Below are positions 50,666 through 64,000 of a stretch of DNA of 64,000 nucleotides, in pieces. Position numbers and translations under genes: made by a program. This stretch comes from Thamnaconus septentrionalis (taxonomy: Eukaryota > Chordata > Actinopteri > Tetraodontiformes > Monacanthidae). The first letter of the stretch is position 1. Each line of letters starts with the position of its first letter. Location of the stretch: assembly GCA_009823395.1 (NCBI GenBank), contig CM020512.1, positions 4,655,405 through 4,719,404 on the forward strand. Reading direction: 5' to 3'. Below the pieces are notes generated by a model. The model made no database searches. It saw only the letters and a list, made by a program, of their open reading frames with translations, and was not told where the DNA came from.

Positions 50666-53175
50666 GGAAGACGGTGAGGTCAGTGCTACGTCTGAGACTG
50701 CGCCTCTGCATCTGGCCTAATGTTTGACATCAACTCCACCAGACGCCTCTGACCGTGCGGCGTGGCGGCGGCAGGGGTCAGAGGTCACCGTGATGCAATT
50801 AGCAGCAGCAGTGTGTTTCAGAGAGGCGACGGCAAACACAGGAGTGACGTGCACGCAGAGGGGAAAGCCAAACCCAAGGTGGAGCAGGCCCACCTCTGCA
50901 CGGCTGGGACTCCGCCCACCTCCTGCTCCGCCTCCACCAGAGGCTCTGAGGCAGGGAGCACCGCTGGCTGGGCCGCCTTGACAGACATCCACCCGTCCTT
51001 GAGTGGAGGGTGCGGGGGATGGGAAGGGGGTGATTAGCTGCTCTTACAGCTCTTTATGGCAGGGGAGGGGGCGTTGGGGGGCTTGTAACGGATGGCGTGG
51101 CGAGGCTGTTATGACACGCTGATGACAGAACCATCCAACGGCGAGCCAGGGTGAGTGCGGAGCAGCAGCAGCAGCAGCAGCGGCGGCAGGGGGGGGGTTA
51201 TTGATGACTCTCTTAAGAAGCGGCGCGTGTCTGACGATACGTCACGGCCACCGTGGCCACGCCCCGGCGAGGCGGCCGACCAATGGGCAGGCGGCACGCC
51301 AGCCGAGCAACACGACAAATGTGTGCGTGTGGTTTTTTTTGTTCACTCGCCGATGGACACAAAGTCTCTTGTTCACCATCGACGGGCGACGTTTGCGTCT
51401 TTTTCCTTTGACTGCAGCTCCTCCCTCTTTCCTCCTTCATCCCTTCTTCCTCCTCCTCCTCCTCCACAGTGGAAGTGGATATTACCCCACCCTGCTGCCA
51501 CCATATCGATCAGCCCCCCCGACACACGCACACACAGCGTCCTCCTGCTCTGTTCCTTTCTCTCCTCACAGCTCGCTGCATTGATTCCATCCACCCTTCC
51601 TTCCTGCCTCCCCTCCCCCCAGCCTGCCGCCAGCCAGGAGTGATTACACACGCTGCTCACGCCAAACACACACACACACACACAAATGAGAGCCTTTGCT
51701 AGGGGATGTGTAGCCCCGCTGTACTTTAAAGGCTATAAAGCTTGGCAGCGGCTGCAGCCGCCTTGTGAAAACACTGCTTCTCTTCATTCCAGGCGACCGT
51801 TGACTAGCTGAGCTCAGCGTGACATATTGCCCCAATAAATATCGCCGTAATAGCGCGTTAGCATAGCGGAGCAGAAGGCTCGCATTAAGACCGGGTGTGT
51901 GTCTGTGTGTGTGTGTGTGTGAGAGAGAGGGAAGGATGGGGGGGGGTTACTCTGGCCTCTGTAGTGGATCTTGACAGGTGGTTCTCCAGCCACCTTGTGA
52001 TACTGTGCAGAGCCTCGCGCAAGCAGCTCCTTATATGGGCGTGCGGCGCTGCGCTAGCTAGCACCTTTAGCCCGCTAAAGTGAATGAGAGCGGTTAAGTG
52101 AATGGCCCCGGAGTGGGTGCGTGCGAGCAGAACGCAGTCAAAAGCTTTTATTTAATTTCGGTTTTCCCGCCCTTCCCCTCTTGCAGGCATCAGAAGCAGC
52201 TGTGTGCAGTTGGTTGCAGAGGATAAAGGAGCCACCGCGAGAGTAAAAAGCTGAACGCGGCCCCGGTGAGAGAGAGCTCGACCGCGCCGCTAAAACCGAG
52301 CATTAGCATCCGGCTCTTCTACGCACACACACACACTTTCAGTTAAATTCGCCCGCCCTCCTCTCTGCTGCTTCACAGACAGCGTCTCCGCAGACAATCG
52401 AGCACTGAAGCTTTTCTATTTTATTATTTTTTCCGGGGATCGGAGCCTCTTAGCAGGCGAGCTAACAAGGGGCAGCGTGGGCTGATGGCCACAAGATCAA
52501 CCACTTATCTCCCCGCAACCTCTCGGCTGGCAGCCGCCAACTATCTCTGCGGCAACAGGCCAGAGATCCCATAATACACAACACACACATGCACACGTTC
52601 GTCACCATTTGGCATTTAAATGACATTTAAACGTGGCGGCAAACAGTTTGCACCTAATTACGGCCAGTTGCTGCTGTGTGTCTGTGCGTGCGTGTGTTTT
52701 GTTTTTTTGCGTGCCGGAGTCTCAGGGAGCCATTCAGACGGAAGCCAAGCGGTTTTTATCTCGTCTTCTAAGGAGAACTGATCCCCCTGGTCTTGTGGTC
52801 TTTAAGGCTGAAGAGAGATAAAGTGGCACTCCAACATGTAAAATGTTAACGGACCAAAACGAGGAGGGAGGGCGGGAGGTGCAGGCACGGCGGCCGACTG
52901 ATCGATGGCACTGATCGATATTCTCCCTCTGTACCTTCGCTCCGTTTAATACGCCGCTCGTATTTCACAGAGACGTACAACCTCGGGGACGGGCTGAGGG
53001 TCGCTTGATTGTGACGTCCGCTGCTGCAAAACCGCTTGAAAGGTATCGGCCTTCTGTTGGCGAGAGCGGAGCCTGAAACTCACACCCACAGTCTGAACAG
53101 ACTGGATGGATAAAGGTGGACATGTAAATATCAAGTGTCCTGGTAAAGAGGAGGACACGGTGTCGCTGTCTACAC

Positions 53176-53516
53176 CAGGCATGGGATGGGCAAACTACGG
53201 CCCGGGGGCCATATGCAGCCCATTAAGCTTTTTAATCCGGCCCACCAAAATTAAGGAAATGATATTAGTAGTAAGTCCTAAAATAGCTGTATTTCTACCA
53301 TTTTTTCAGTATTTTAAGAGTCATTTCAATCAAGAGCCATGTACCAAATACAAGGGGCTTCAAAGACACACATTTGGTTGTAATGCATTGTTCATTTTCA
53401 ACTGACAAAGCAAATGTTTTCATGTCACATGATAGATTTTGGGTCACCAAAACACTCCATCGATCTGCTCCTCTGTCAAATTTTAGAACCCATAGTCTAA
53501 AGGTTGTCCATCCCTG
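53176..53516. mobile_element. hAT-type element, GGGCAAACT family, copy C
   Basis: It starts CAGGCATGGGATGGGCAAAC (with an internal 5-base repeat) and ends AAGGTTGTCCATCCCTG. Flanks GTCTACAC (53168-53175) and GTCTGCAC (53517-53524) are an 8-base target duplication with one mismatch. It shares interior blocks with copies at 15884 and 34578; all three lack transposase. Confidence 0.88.
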
Positions 53517-53524
53517 GTCTGCAC

Positions 53525-56500
53525 GCTGGGATGTCATCAGGCATCAGATTCCATTTCACTTGTTTGAAGGGAGATGAAGAAAGATTTCACTTTTGTCCTC
53601 ACTCGGTTGAGACGTCCGCCTGCCCAGAAACTAATCAGCAAACAGCCACACGAGACGCCCTGAGGTGCGGGGGCGGTGTGTGTGTGTGTGAGGGGTGGTG
53701 GTATCATCCGGACCGGACGCAGGGATAAGGTGCGAAACGCTGTGAGATATGAAGAAAAAAAAAAAATGAAATGAATGAGGGCGAGCCTGTAAAGAGTTAT
53801 TCACCCTGGAATGGAGGGGGCATTACAGCGATCCATAAATGGGCTGTAAAAAGCTCAATAGCCCAGGGTGGGTGGAGGGTGGAGGGTGGAGGGTGGTGGG
53901 AGGGTGGGTGAGCCGTGCAAGCGCAAGTCTAAGCCGGCGCTCGACCCCGATGTGGCGAGTATAATAAGGCAAATGTGTTTCAAACGCTGCAGAGCGAGTG
54001 GGAGGAATTAGGGGGAGAAGCGCAGGATAAATTGAATAAAGCAGCAGCAGCAACTTCACAGACGGCGTGAGCACAACACAGGGAGTGGATGTATGGACAA
54101 AAAGATAGACTTTTGGCGGGGGAGGAGGGTCGCCGGCATTTTCTTAATCATTGCATTAAGACGGCGCTCGGGCTAATAACGGCGGGCTTAATAATGCACG
54201 ACTTTCCTCCCTGTGCCGCCCCCCCCACCCCCCACACACCCCTCCCCCACGCCACACAAGTGTTAACTGTCTGTGGGCACAAAGGCGGCGCTGTTCACAA
54301 ACACAGCGGTGCCAAACTGTTAAGTTGCACTCCTACAAAGAGGGCGTTGGGTGGGGGTGGGGTGTTCACGACGCTCCAGGGCTTTGATGCCTTCACGGTG
54401 GGGGGAAATAGCATTTTAAGTGGCAGATAGTGTTGATTCTGCAGGAGACGAGCCGCAGCGGCGGTACAATGATGAGATCTAAACAAAGCCGCTGGGTGGG
54501 GGGAGCAGGGAGAGCGGGGGCCAGCGGAGAGCCGGAGACCTTCACAATGGATGAGAGGAACCGTGGATGGATGGATGCAAGTGGAAGAGAAATGCAAAAC
54601 ACCTACGGCAGGGATGAGTGAAGTGCTCCGCGTCCTGTCTTGTTTTGTGTTGTTTTTTTTTTTTAAATAAACAAGGTCTTTACGTGGCCTCTTAACGTGG
54701 ACATTACTTTACAGGTGCTGGTGAAAGGTGTCCTAGAAACAAGGGCAGCTCATAGCGAGGACCCTTAAGTCAAAAACCCTCTTCAGAATTTTTTTTTTTT
54801 TTGTCTCCAGCCAATCAGAGGCGTCCGTCCAGTCACGTGACCAGGCTTTTTACAATGACAAAAGGCTCCTTACAGAGGAGAGGTCATTAAAGACACAGCC
54901 ACATTCTGTGAATGAATTGTCACTCTCTTTGACTTGACGTTACCTGAAAAAATAACATACAGTGCAGAATGGAAACTGCAAGACCATCAAAGATGGCAAC
55001 TATTGCAAAACAAAACAAAAAATGAAAAATAAATGCACTGTGGTTTGTTTGATTTTCCTACATCTCAGTTTGCATCATCGGCTGATCTGCTCTCTGGTTG
55101 AAGCTCTTCCCAACTGTGTCCAGATACTTCTGGCCGCTGCCAGCCAGGCCAGGCTGCTACGCCAGGTTTAGCTAAAAGGATTTGATGGAATCTTAGACGC
55201 TGAAAGGTGGAGCCAAGCGTCAGCCATAGAGCTGCTCCCACCTGGTAATTACCCCCCGCCCCCTCCCCTCCCCACCTCTCTCTGTTAGCAATACAGACTT
55301 CAGCAGAGCAGCTTCGTGCAGGGAAACTGATTGAATTGTGCGACAGCGCTGCGGGGAGATTCGGGAGGGGACGGAGCTGCTGCAGCCGCAGCCGCGACGG
55401 CACGACACGTACATAATGTCAGAGGGTGCGAGAGCGCGGCCCCGCCGTGACGTTGCCGCTTGTTCAAGGCTGCGAGCTACAAAGTGGAGACATTCCTCAG
55501 ACCTCACGGCAATCGCTGAAATGTCCTCCTCCTCTTGTGTCTCTCCCTCTCCTCACTCACTCACTCACTCCTTCCTTCCTTCCTTCCTTCCTTCCTTCCT
55601 CCCCTTTTTTTCCACAGCCAGCCAGTTAATTTGCACCATGTGTTCTTTAACAGGGGAGGGACGGGAGGGGGTCGAGTCGATGCGTGTGAACTCGATACCA
55701 CTGTAAATCTCCACTTCCACAGCCGGGCTGGGGCCCCTCCTCCTCCTCCTCCTCCTCCTCCCCCACCCCTGTTCTCACTCATTCTTTTTTTTGTGTTTTT
55801 TTATTGGCATGTCACACATTGGACAAGCTGGAAATTGCAGCGAGCCGAGGAGCAGCGCCGAGGCACAGAGAGCCAGATACTCACTTAAGACGCCAGAGCA
55901 ACGGGAGGAGGGAGGGGGGGAGGGGGGAGGGAGGTTAAACTAGAGGGGGTGGGCTGAAATTAGCTGCCCACTTTCAGAGCAGGGGACCAATCCAATTAAA
56001 GCTTGACCGATCCATACAAGGGTGTTTAGTGTCTGGTTACTAGTCGCGGCGCAAAGACCAGCGGCATGAGACCAGATCCTGGTTTCCTTCCAAACGCGAG
56101 CCGAGATGTGAATGTTGGAAAACGATGATTTGAAAAGCAAAAGCGGAGCAGATCGAGGGGGCTTCACTAACTGCCATGGAAACCTTCCGCCAACGGTGAT
56201 TACCCCGCGCTAAAACACACGAGCCCACTTCAAAAAGGGAGCCCTCGCCTTCTCATTTGGAGCGGCGGAGGAGTCAAAGTGTTTTCATTTCCACAGGAAG
56301 ACATCAGTTAGGGAGCCCTGTTATTATTTCCAGCGGCAGCGGCAGGTCGGGATTACCGACAGGTTCGCAGAAGCCGCTCCAGTCTCTACCTGCCGCCGCT
56401 CGGGGGGGGGGGGGTTGTTTTCCCTGCTCTCTCTCATCAAAGCTGGTCGCTGCGTCTCTTTTGCTCCCCCGCTTTTAAAAGACGATAAAGCGCCGCGCTG

Positions 56501-56880
56501 CACCTCTGCGACGCGTCGCGACTTTCTGTCAGCGCGGAGGGCGGAGAGGAAGAGAGCTGGGTGTGGAGGGGGAGATTAACGCCCCTGGAAAATGACTCCA
56601 CACATCTGCCCACATCTGGATGTCTGTGTGTGTGAATGTAAACTGGCGTAGCTACGAGAGCAGCAGACTGGGCCAGAAGATTGTCCTCTGAATAATTCAG
56701 CAGCGGTGGGTCAATGATCCAGCTCCTCGCTGAGCTTTTAAAGAGTCTCATGAAAATGTTACGGCCTTGCAGACCATAACATTGCACTTCACCCCTCAAA
56801 TAAGAATAAATACAATAAGTAAAAAAACAGCGTCCGGAGGCTGCAGCCGCTCCATCTGGGAAGGTAATCTCCTCGCTGAA
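53525..56880 (-). other. Presumed 5' intron of rere, segment 4
   Basis: No exon recognised. It contains a GGAGGGT-type G-rich run at 53866-53912, C-runs, a (TTCC)n stretch near 55571-55600 and a C/G-rich patch around 55.35-55.46 kb. Confidence 0.6.
53866..53912. repeat. G-rich (GGAGGGT)n tract
   Basis: Seven-base units with GGG runs spaced by one to four bases, a strong G-quadruplex pattern on the plus strand. Confidence 0.85.
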
Positions 56881-56988
<108 letters not shown>

Positions 56989-57206
56989 AAGGAGCCCATT
57001 TTGATTTCGACTGGCTTGCACCTCTCCGCCGTCTCCCATCCAGGAGAAAGAGATCATCCCATTGGCTGAGCAACTAGTTTCCATAGCAGCATTTAGTTAA
57101 TGCACAGGGAGGGCAGAGAGGGTGAGGGAGACGAGCGCTATCTGTCCAAAAAGATGAGAGGAGGAGGCGAGGAGGCAGAGCAGGAGCAATGAGCCGAGGG
57201 TAGAGT

Positions 57207-57207
57207 G

Positions 57208-57237
<30 letters not shown>
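57207..57237. repeat. (TGC)n trinucleotide repeat
   Basis: About ten CTG units in an intron. Confidence 0.96.
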
Positions 57238-57238
<1 letters not shown>

Positions 57239-58765
57239 CGAGACTCCACTGTGTTGTTATCTCAACCTTGCAATCCACACTCCCGTATTTATTCATCATT
57301 GTGCTCGAGCGGAGAGACAGAGAGAGAGAGAGAAAAATCAATCTAATGTGCTTCTCTTCGAGGCGGAGAGCCGGCGCTGCACAGCCTCGTCTCTTGTCTT
57401 ATTAGAGGGAGTCCGGGGGGACAGGGACGGCGTTTGCAAAAAAGTCGACGCTGAGAGGGAGGAGCTGTGGCGGCGCAGATTGTGCCTGCACGCTCGGCGA
57501 GGAGGAGCAGCAGCTGCTGCGAGCCAGTGACCCCGACACCTCGGCTAACCGACCTCATGTTAATCCAGAGAACGGCACAAATAGCTTCACCTCGGAGCGC
57601 GCTCACACACAGGAGAGGAGGGAGGGGCGGGGGTGGGAGGGAGGGTGAAGGCAAGGCGCTGATTGGTGGGCGAGGACGACCTCCTCGCACCCGAGCATTA
57701 ATCACATCCGTCATAATGTTGGGGGGGTGGAGTCAGCGATGGGCGCTAGCGGACGGATCCTCCGGCTCTTCCGGCTGCTTTTTATCCGTTTTTCCGTATT
57801 GTCTTTAGCAGCTAATTGCTCCGAACCTGCTGCTGAAAAGGCGACGGGGGGCTGTTGGCGCCTCGAAGGTGGGGGGGGGGGACGGGCTGCCGGCTCGGCT
57901 GCTCGGCCGAGTCCGCAGACGCCTGGAAGCTCTTGTCACAGACACTTTGTCACGCGAGGACGAGCAAAAAGGCGACACGGCGGCGGAAGGCTGCACCTCC
58001 GCCGCTACACCGGCAACACTGGAAACCCTGCACCGGCTCTGGCAGTGGACACACGCACACGCATGCACAGCCCCCCCCCCAACCGCCCCTGCCTAATAAG
58101 GGGAGCGCCCCATTGCAGCTCCACTCGATAAATATTAACAAGAAGTGCGACGACTGATGGCGGCGCTCACTGATCCATAATTGCATTTCAAAAATGTTCG
58201 ATGGAGGGAGGGAGGGGGGCGTGGTCAAATAAAAGAGGGGTGCAGCCTTCCAGGCAGAGACACGGAAAAGCCGACGGCCGTCTCGTGTGTGTGCCGGACA
58301 CGCACAAAGGACGGACGGACGGACGAGCACATCAGACGGGACGAAGCGGCGGAGAAATAAATCTGAGGTGGAATCACAAAAGGAGAGGACAAGGGATCGG
58401 CCGAGCGATTATCTCCTGCGTTGATTTGAATATGCAAGGGGGCGGGGGGTTCCCCCCCAAGCTAATGAGCTCGCCCGTCTCATTGTTAAGCTAATTCTCT
58501 GCATTTTAGATTCCATTAGGACTGTACGTCGGTTCGGCGGTGGAAAAAAAAAAAAGAGGAAGAAAAACCTTAATAACCGCTCATGTTAAGCATGACTATT
58601 TATGCACATATATTTGCATCTTTATCAAACATTTTTAATTACGGGGCTTCTGAATGAGTGGAATTTTCCAAGGCTGTGCTGCGATAAACACCGGCGGAAA
58701 GCGGCAGGAAGCGCTAGTGTGTGAGCGATACCATCGAAACATGCTGCATGTGTGCGTGCGTGCCG

Positions 58766-58796
<31 letters not shown>

Positions 58797-59504
58797 TGGG
58801 CGGGTGTGTGCAGATGTACACGTAATGTGGGCATGAAGGAGAGCCCTGCTGTTCTATTTATTCAGCGCAGACGTGTGCGTAAAATGCAAATGCAGATGAA
58901 AAATCTCCTCCGGTCTGTGATGTTACATCAATGTCGAACATTTTTTAATGTTTCTACCATCACTTTAGAAGTGGCTTGGGTTTTTTTTTTTAAAAAAGGA
59001 TGACAGATAAATTACTGCGGGGGAAAAAATAATGCTAATGAATTGTGGCTGGTATGCTTTGCATAATTAAATCTGCAAATTCACTCTCTTTGTCTTGCAT
59101 TACAGCCATTTTCAGAATAATTGCTAATTTGCTGTTTTTGCCTCTGTTACGTTAATTTCAACCGGCATTGAAACGGCAGGCAATGCAAGTCCGATAATTT
59201 GGAAATCTTCATCGAGGGCGACGGGGGAAAAAAAACAATAAACAGATAAACACAGAGATGATTCGGAGGAGATGATTGAATCTTATTTCTCAGTTACGAT
59301 TAAAAAAAAATGGATTAGTGTCACATGAGAAAAACGCTCTTTGCGCAGCTCGCAAATGTTGTGGATTGGAGAGCTGCATCGGAGCAGATTGTCACTTTAA
59401 ACACTTGACAGTCATTGCCTGCATTAATCACCATGGGGACAACAGGAGCACAATGAACCCTGAGGTAACTGTAACCTCTCGCTGTGTTCATCAACTGATG
59501 CCAG

Positions 59505-59506
<2 letters not shown>

Positions 59507-59545
<39 letters not shown>
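59507..59545. repeat. (GT)n microsatellite
   Basis: About 19 GT units. Confidence 0.97.
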
Positions 59546-59547
<2 letters not shown>

Positions 59548-59736
59548 AGAAACACTGACAACCAACGCAGACAAAACGCACGCACGCACAGAGGCTATAT
59601 GACAAAGACAATCCTTCTCTTATCCTTTTAAGCTGATCAGGGCAGCAACATATGAGCTGCAGTCCTGGCAAGATAATTGCATTGTACATGGCATCTAATT
59701 AAATGTCCATAAGCAGGAAGATCTAGGAGCAGAGGG

Positions 59737-59738
<2 letters not shown>

Positions 59739-59780
<42 letters not shown>
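59739..59780. repeat. (GT)n microsatellite
   Basis: About 20 GT units. Confidence 0.97.
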
Positions 59781-59781
<1 letters not shown>

Positions 59782-60973
59782 GGTGCACTGGGCTCCTCAA
59801 TCCCGCCTTCCCAGAGGGAAAAACGCTGCAATCACTCCATTAGTGAAAGAGGGAGGAAGGCAGAGAGGGAGGGAGGGAGGAGGGAGGAAAAGAGGGAGGA
59901 TGAACACAGCTGACTTGGCCAATAACAGCAAATGAGGTTAGATACAAGCAGAGGGAGGGGAGAGGTGGGGGTGAGGGTGGGGGTTGGCGAGGGCGTAAAT
60001 GAGCACCTAGGACACGGACACAATGACGAGAACATGGCCTGGGAGGAGGGAGGTGAGTGACAGCAGATAAAGAGGAGTGGGGATGAAAGGGGCTTGAGGT
60101 GGCGAGAGTGAGAGAGTGAAGGGGGGGGCGAGAGAATGGAGACGGGGGAGACAATCGAGGTGGTGGCGGGGGTGAGGGGAGGGAGGTAGAGGGGTCAATA
60201 CAGCCGCTCCTTTTATTCTCCTCCTCCTCCTCCTCGTCCTCCTCCTCCACTCAAACATCAGGAGAACCCCGGCAGGTCTGCGTGCAGGGTGCATAAACAT
60301 CTACATATGTGTGTGTGTGTGTTTTCTATTTACAGGATCATAAAAACAGCAACACGCATATACGCAAATGTAGGCTGGCAGGCAGGCAGGCAGGCAGGCA
60401 GCAGACACGCAGCAGCATTAGCCTCATCAAATATAGATGGTAAACACAGCGGCAAGGTCGCGGCAGCAGGTGAAAAAACCCTGCGGAGGGAAAATAAAGA
60501 AAAACTAAAGCAACACGGCGGCAGAGCATCGCAGCGGCCGTCTCAGCACAAGCCAGGTCATCACTTTCAGACGGAAGCTATTTTATACCGTTAACGACGT
60601 TTTATCTGCTGCCTTCCAGTGCAGGCAAAAGAGAGAGCAGGACGAGATACCTTTTTATTAACTTCATCCCACACCATTTCAAACACGGAATGGTTTTATA
60701 TGGTGTTATAGAGCTGTCTTGTCAAAACTGCTTGCATATTTTTTTTTTACATTTATTTTCTGTTTTCCTTTTAACCTGATCAAACATTTAAAAAGGAGAG
60801 CTGCACGGTTTGCTTCCATCGCTGTTTATTTCTGGCTTTTGTTTAATTATCTGCATCTCTTCAATCAAAAAGACAAAGCAACAGCGTCAATGCTTCATGT
60901 CCATCACGCTGTAAACAAAGCAGGGAGCTAAATCCCTTTTGGGGGGGGGGCACATCGGCGCAGAAACCTGCCC

Positions 60974-61009
<36 letters not shown>

Positions 61010-61085
61010 TGGTTTTTTTACTACATTTTCAGATCACGTGACAACGACATCCTGGCATCGGCCTCCGTGCTCCACTTTGCTCGCG

Positions 61086-61120
<35 letters not shown>

Positions 61121-61783
61121 CAGTTAAAATGGCCTCCTACTGGTCACCTCAGTATCTGGGCAGACATTTTAGGAGGAGGAAGAGGAGGAGGTGAGCAGGA
61201 GGAGGCCGGCGGTTCGGCTGAAATCTATGCGGCTGGATCGATGCGCCGCTCCGAGGTTAGCGAGGGGCAGCGCGGCCGCCACTCTATGAGTAAACAAACT
61301 AGGAGAAATGATTGGCCTCCCACTCCAAATGACCTCAATAATGCTGCAGAATGGATTTTTTTCCTCTTCTTTTGGGGAGGGGGGATTGGCAGGGTAAAGG
61401 GAGGAGGGGGGTGTTATTATTACTAGATGACTGCGCGAGGGAAAGAAAAAAAAAAAAAAAAAACGGAGCACGGACGCTCGCCTCGGAATCGCAGTGACAC
61501 ACAGACAGTTATGAAGACGCAGAGCGGCAGCCTTCAATCCCAGCTCCTCTCCTCGCCACGCCGCGCAGATTGATGGCTGCATTCAGGATTTCTAGACACG
61601 GCTAATTGGATTCACAGGTCATTAGATAAAGTACACGAGTGTGACTGCTACAGCCTGCAGACCGACGGGGAGGGAGGGGGAGGGTGAGACGGGTGTGAGA
61701 GGCCCAATACTGATGAGGTTGTTTGGTTCAGGACCAATGAAATTTCCTCCCCCTGTGCTGCAGTGTCGGAGACCCTTCCACCG

Positions 61784-61785
<2 letters not shown>

Positions 61786-61828
<43 letters not shown>
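61786..61828. repeat. (CA)n microsatellite
   Basis: About 21 CA units. Confidence 0.97.
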
Positions 61829-61830
<2 letters not shown>

Positions 61831-62722
61831 GAGACAAGCCGAGGGAGGGGTTGATCGATAAGCGGAGCAGTGAGGGAGAAGCGGAGGAGGAGGCTGGAGA
61901 CGGAGGGCCAGCGAGGGAAGAGAAGACAGGAAATAACGCCAGCGAGTCAGCAGCACCAGACCCAAACGACGAACCCACTGCGTTTCCAGCAACACCGGAG
62001 AAAGAAAATATGAGCGTATCGATCCAATGTCACGGTGCGCAGGTGTCAAAAAATGTTTCGAGAGGCGCGCGTGATGACCTCCTACGATGGCCGTCCCATA
62101 ATGCTTTGCTCTCTTGGCACTTAAGACGGATGAAGAGTTTGTGAGATTGAACAGCGAGCGTGAAATTCAGAGGCATTCAGTGTCCCATTAAAAGGGAATG
62201 CAGGAATAAAGAAAGGATATAAAAAGATGCTAAAAAAAAAGTTATGATATGCAAACACTGATGTGCTGGCGACTAATAGGCACGTCCAGTGATTCGCTAG
62301 CTGGCTCTCATATTCAAAATGCTTTTTAAAAAAATATAAGCCAGCTGCACTTCCAAAGTCCCAATAACATTGTTAAAAGTATTCGTTTTTACACATTGCA
62401 TGGTGGGCGGCATCAACACACCATGCTTACACACTGTGAGTGGGACATGTGACATGCTGGGGTCTCACAAGGAGCGAGAGGAGCGGCTGGACATTCCATC
62501 GTCCCCCAGAGGCTGTGGCCACTCCGTGCCCCAGTTTGGAGAGCTGAGCTGGGGATGACAGGGTGGATTTGAGGGCGGCCAGCTCCACAGCACTTCCCAA
62601 CGACGTGAGCGCCATTACAACCCCCCCCCAACTACCACCACCACCTCCCTACCCGTGAAGATGTGCTACTTTAGGAGAGCGGAGATGATACATTTTGTGG
62701 CGAGGCAGCGAGAAGAAAGAAG

Positions 62723-62760
62723 AGGCGGAGGAGGAGGAGGAGGAGGAGGAGGAGGAGGAG
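62723..62760. repeat. (GGA)n microsatellite
   Basis: About 12 GGA units. Confidence 0.95.
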
Positions 62761-63820
62761 AACGATGCCTCTGTGATTTGTGGGTCGCGGTGGAAGGGGC
62801 CTGTTGTTGTTTTTCAAGGTGCGGCGGCAGGATGACGAGGCTGGAGTGCGCTTAAACACACACAGGCGTGCAATGCAGACGGCTATTTATTAATTACAGC
62901 CGGATTCAGGGGGCGGGGCTGGGCAGCTGAGGAGGGAGGGAGGAGTGGGAGTGGTGGGGGGCAGACGGGGTCAGCTAATGGAAGCGGGATTTTTCTCCCC
63001 CTCCCAGGACAATTACCTCCGTCTGCCCCCCCGCCCCCCTCATGGACCTCTTCTGGTGCTCCTCATCAAGGAGCAGGTACCAGGCTTTTTCCCCTCCCTG
63101 TTTTTTTTTTATTAAGTGCGCCTGTGGATGTGTGTTGCTGGTGGGGTCGGAGGGAGGAAGGGTGGTGGAGGTTCCTGCTATCCTCAGCACTCTCCGACAG
63201 CAATCGGATTAGAGGCCTGCTGCCGCGGGGCCTGGCCGTCCTTCCCTGTGTGAGACCTGCAGCTCACCTCAAATCCTCTGCTACACAAAAACAACTGCCC
63301 TCCACACACACACGCACACACACACACACACCCTAGCCCACCTTACCAAAAAAGTGGTGTGTGTGTGTGTGTGTGTGCGTGGCCTCCCGAGCTGACCTCC
63401 AATCATCACCCCGGCTGTTGGCAGCCATTACTATAACCCCGCCCCCTCCCCCCCCGGCCCCTCGCTGAGCTCAGGCAACCAGTCTGTTGGAACAAAGGCA
63501 GCGCCGAGGGGTTACAGGCTATTTGACGGCGCACATCCGCTGTTTACATTTTTTTTCCAATCTCGGCACGCTGCGAGGGAAGTGGCAACGTGTGCCGCTT
63601 CCCCTCCGCGTGAGGCTGCTGCTGGTGGGATCGCCGGCGTCCAACTCTGACTGGAAACTTCCTCGGCTGTAAAGCAGCGCTTGCGATTCATGCGGTAAAT
63701 TTCTAAAAATAACAGACGCAACCCAGCCCTCGGCAAATATTTGGAATTCTGTGTGTGTGTGTTGCATTCCTGGTGTCCAGTTGTGGGCAAACTGAACTGA
63801 ACTGATAAATTAGCAGTTAA

Positions 63821-63985
63821 TTCAGTGATTGACCTTTATTTATTTATACAGGTTAAAAACCTAATTGAGACCAAGGGTCTCCACTTTTTTTTTTGGGCGG
63901 GGGGGGCAACTACAAAAAGTTACAGATAGACAAGACACACATACATGGAGGCACCCTGTACATCAGGGTGCATTTGCAAAGCAAA
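63821..63985 (+). mobile_element. Probable dispersed teleost repeat fragment
   Basis: TTTATTTATACAGGTTAAAA followed by CCTAATTGAGACCAAGGGTCTC resembles a very common fish repeat motif (CAGGTAAAAC..CATTGAGA). I recall the type but cannot name the family, and the boundaries are uncertain. Confidence 0.4.
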
Positions 63986-64000
63986 AGGAGAGGAAATGAA

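Larger units (their letters stand above)
50199..53167 (-). other. Presumed 5' intron of rere, segment 3
   Basis: No exon recognised. It includes the GCA repeat and the purine tract listed separately, a GCA run at 51162-51182, pyrimidine-rich stretches at 51.4-51.6 kb and a GC-rich patch at 51.23-51.31 kb. Confidence 0.6.

Overview
The window is genomic DNA from a ray-finned fish. It carries one recognisable gene, rere (RERE / atrophin-2), on the minus strand, with its 3' end at the left of the window. The fish assignment rests on the vertebrate RERE protein encoded by 19 GT-AG exons, the compact introns, dense CA/TG microsatellites, several small hAT-type non-autonomous DNA transposons and L2-like LINE tails typical of teleosts. 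Teleosts carry rerea and rereb, and I cannot tell which this is.

Layout from left to right: 1-157 is 3' flank or 3' UTR. Positions 157-3719 and 3718-7287 are two tandem copies of a 3.56-kb block that holds the last exons of rere. Each copy carries different small indels, concentrated in the GC-rich exons, while the introns are nearly identical. This looks more like a false assembly duplication built from error-prone reads than a real gene duplication. Positions 7241-10868 hold the large Pro/Ser/Gln/His-rich exon, linker exons, the GATA-type zinc finger and the end of the SANT domain. Positions 10869-28541 are two long introns split by one SANT exon (20044-20124). Positions 28542-31412 hold the exons for SANT and ELM2. 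Positions 31413-35785 are an intron containing a CpG-rich block (about 33.2-34.3 kb) with a phase-compatible alternative first coding exon. Positions 35786-39166 hold three BAH-domain exons. Positions 39167-64000 contain no exon I can recognise and are probably the large 5' intron; the exons for the N-terminal part of RERE lie beyond the window.

The encoded protein is a nuclear corepressor/coactivator scaffold. From N to C terminus the visible order is BAH (C-terminal part), ELM2, SANT, GATA zinc finger, low-complexity region, Arg-Glu repeat and His-rich atrophin C terminus. The most interesting candidate is the internal CpG-island promoter. Its first exon (start MDDLFSPR) splices in phase onto the exon at the BAH/ELM2 boundary and would give a BAH-less isoform that keeps ELM2-SANT. 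I saw no CRISPR array, tRNA, rRNA or intact transposase, and no second protein-coding gene.
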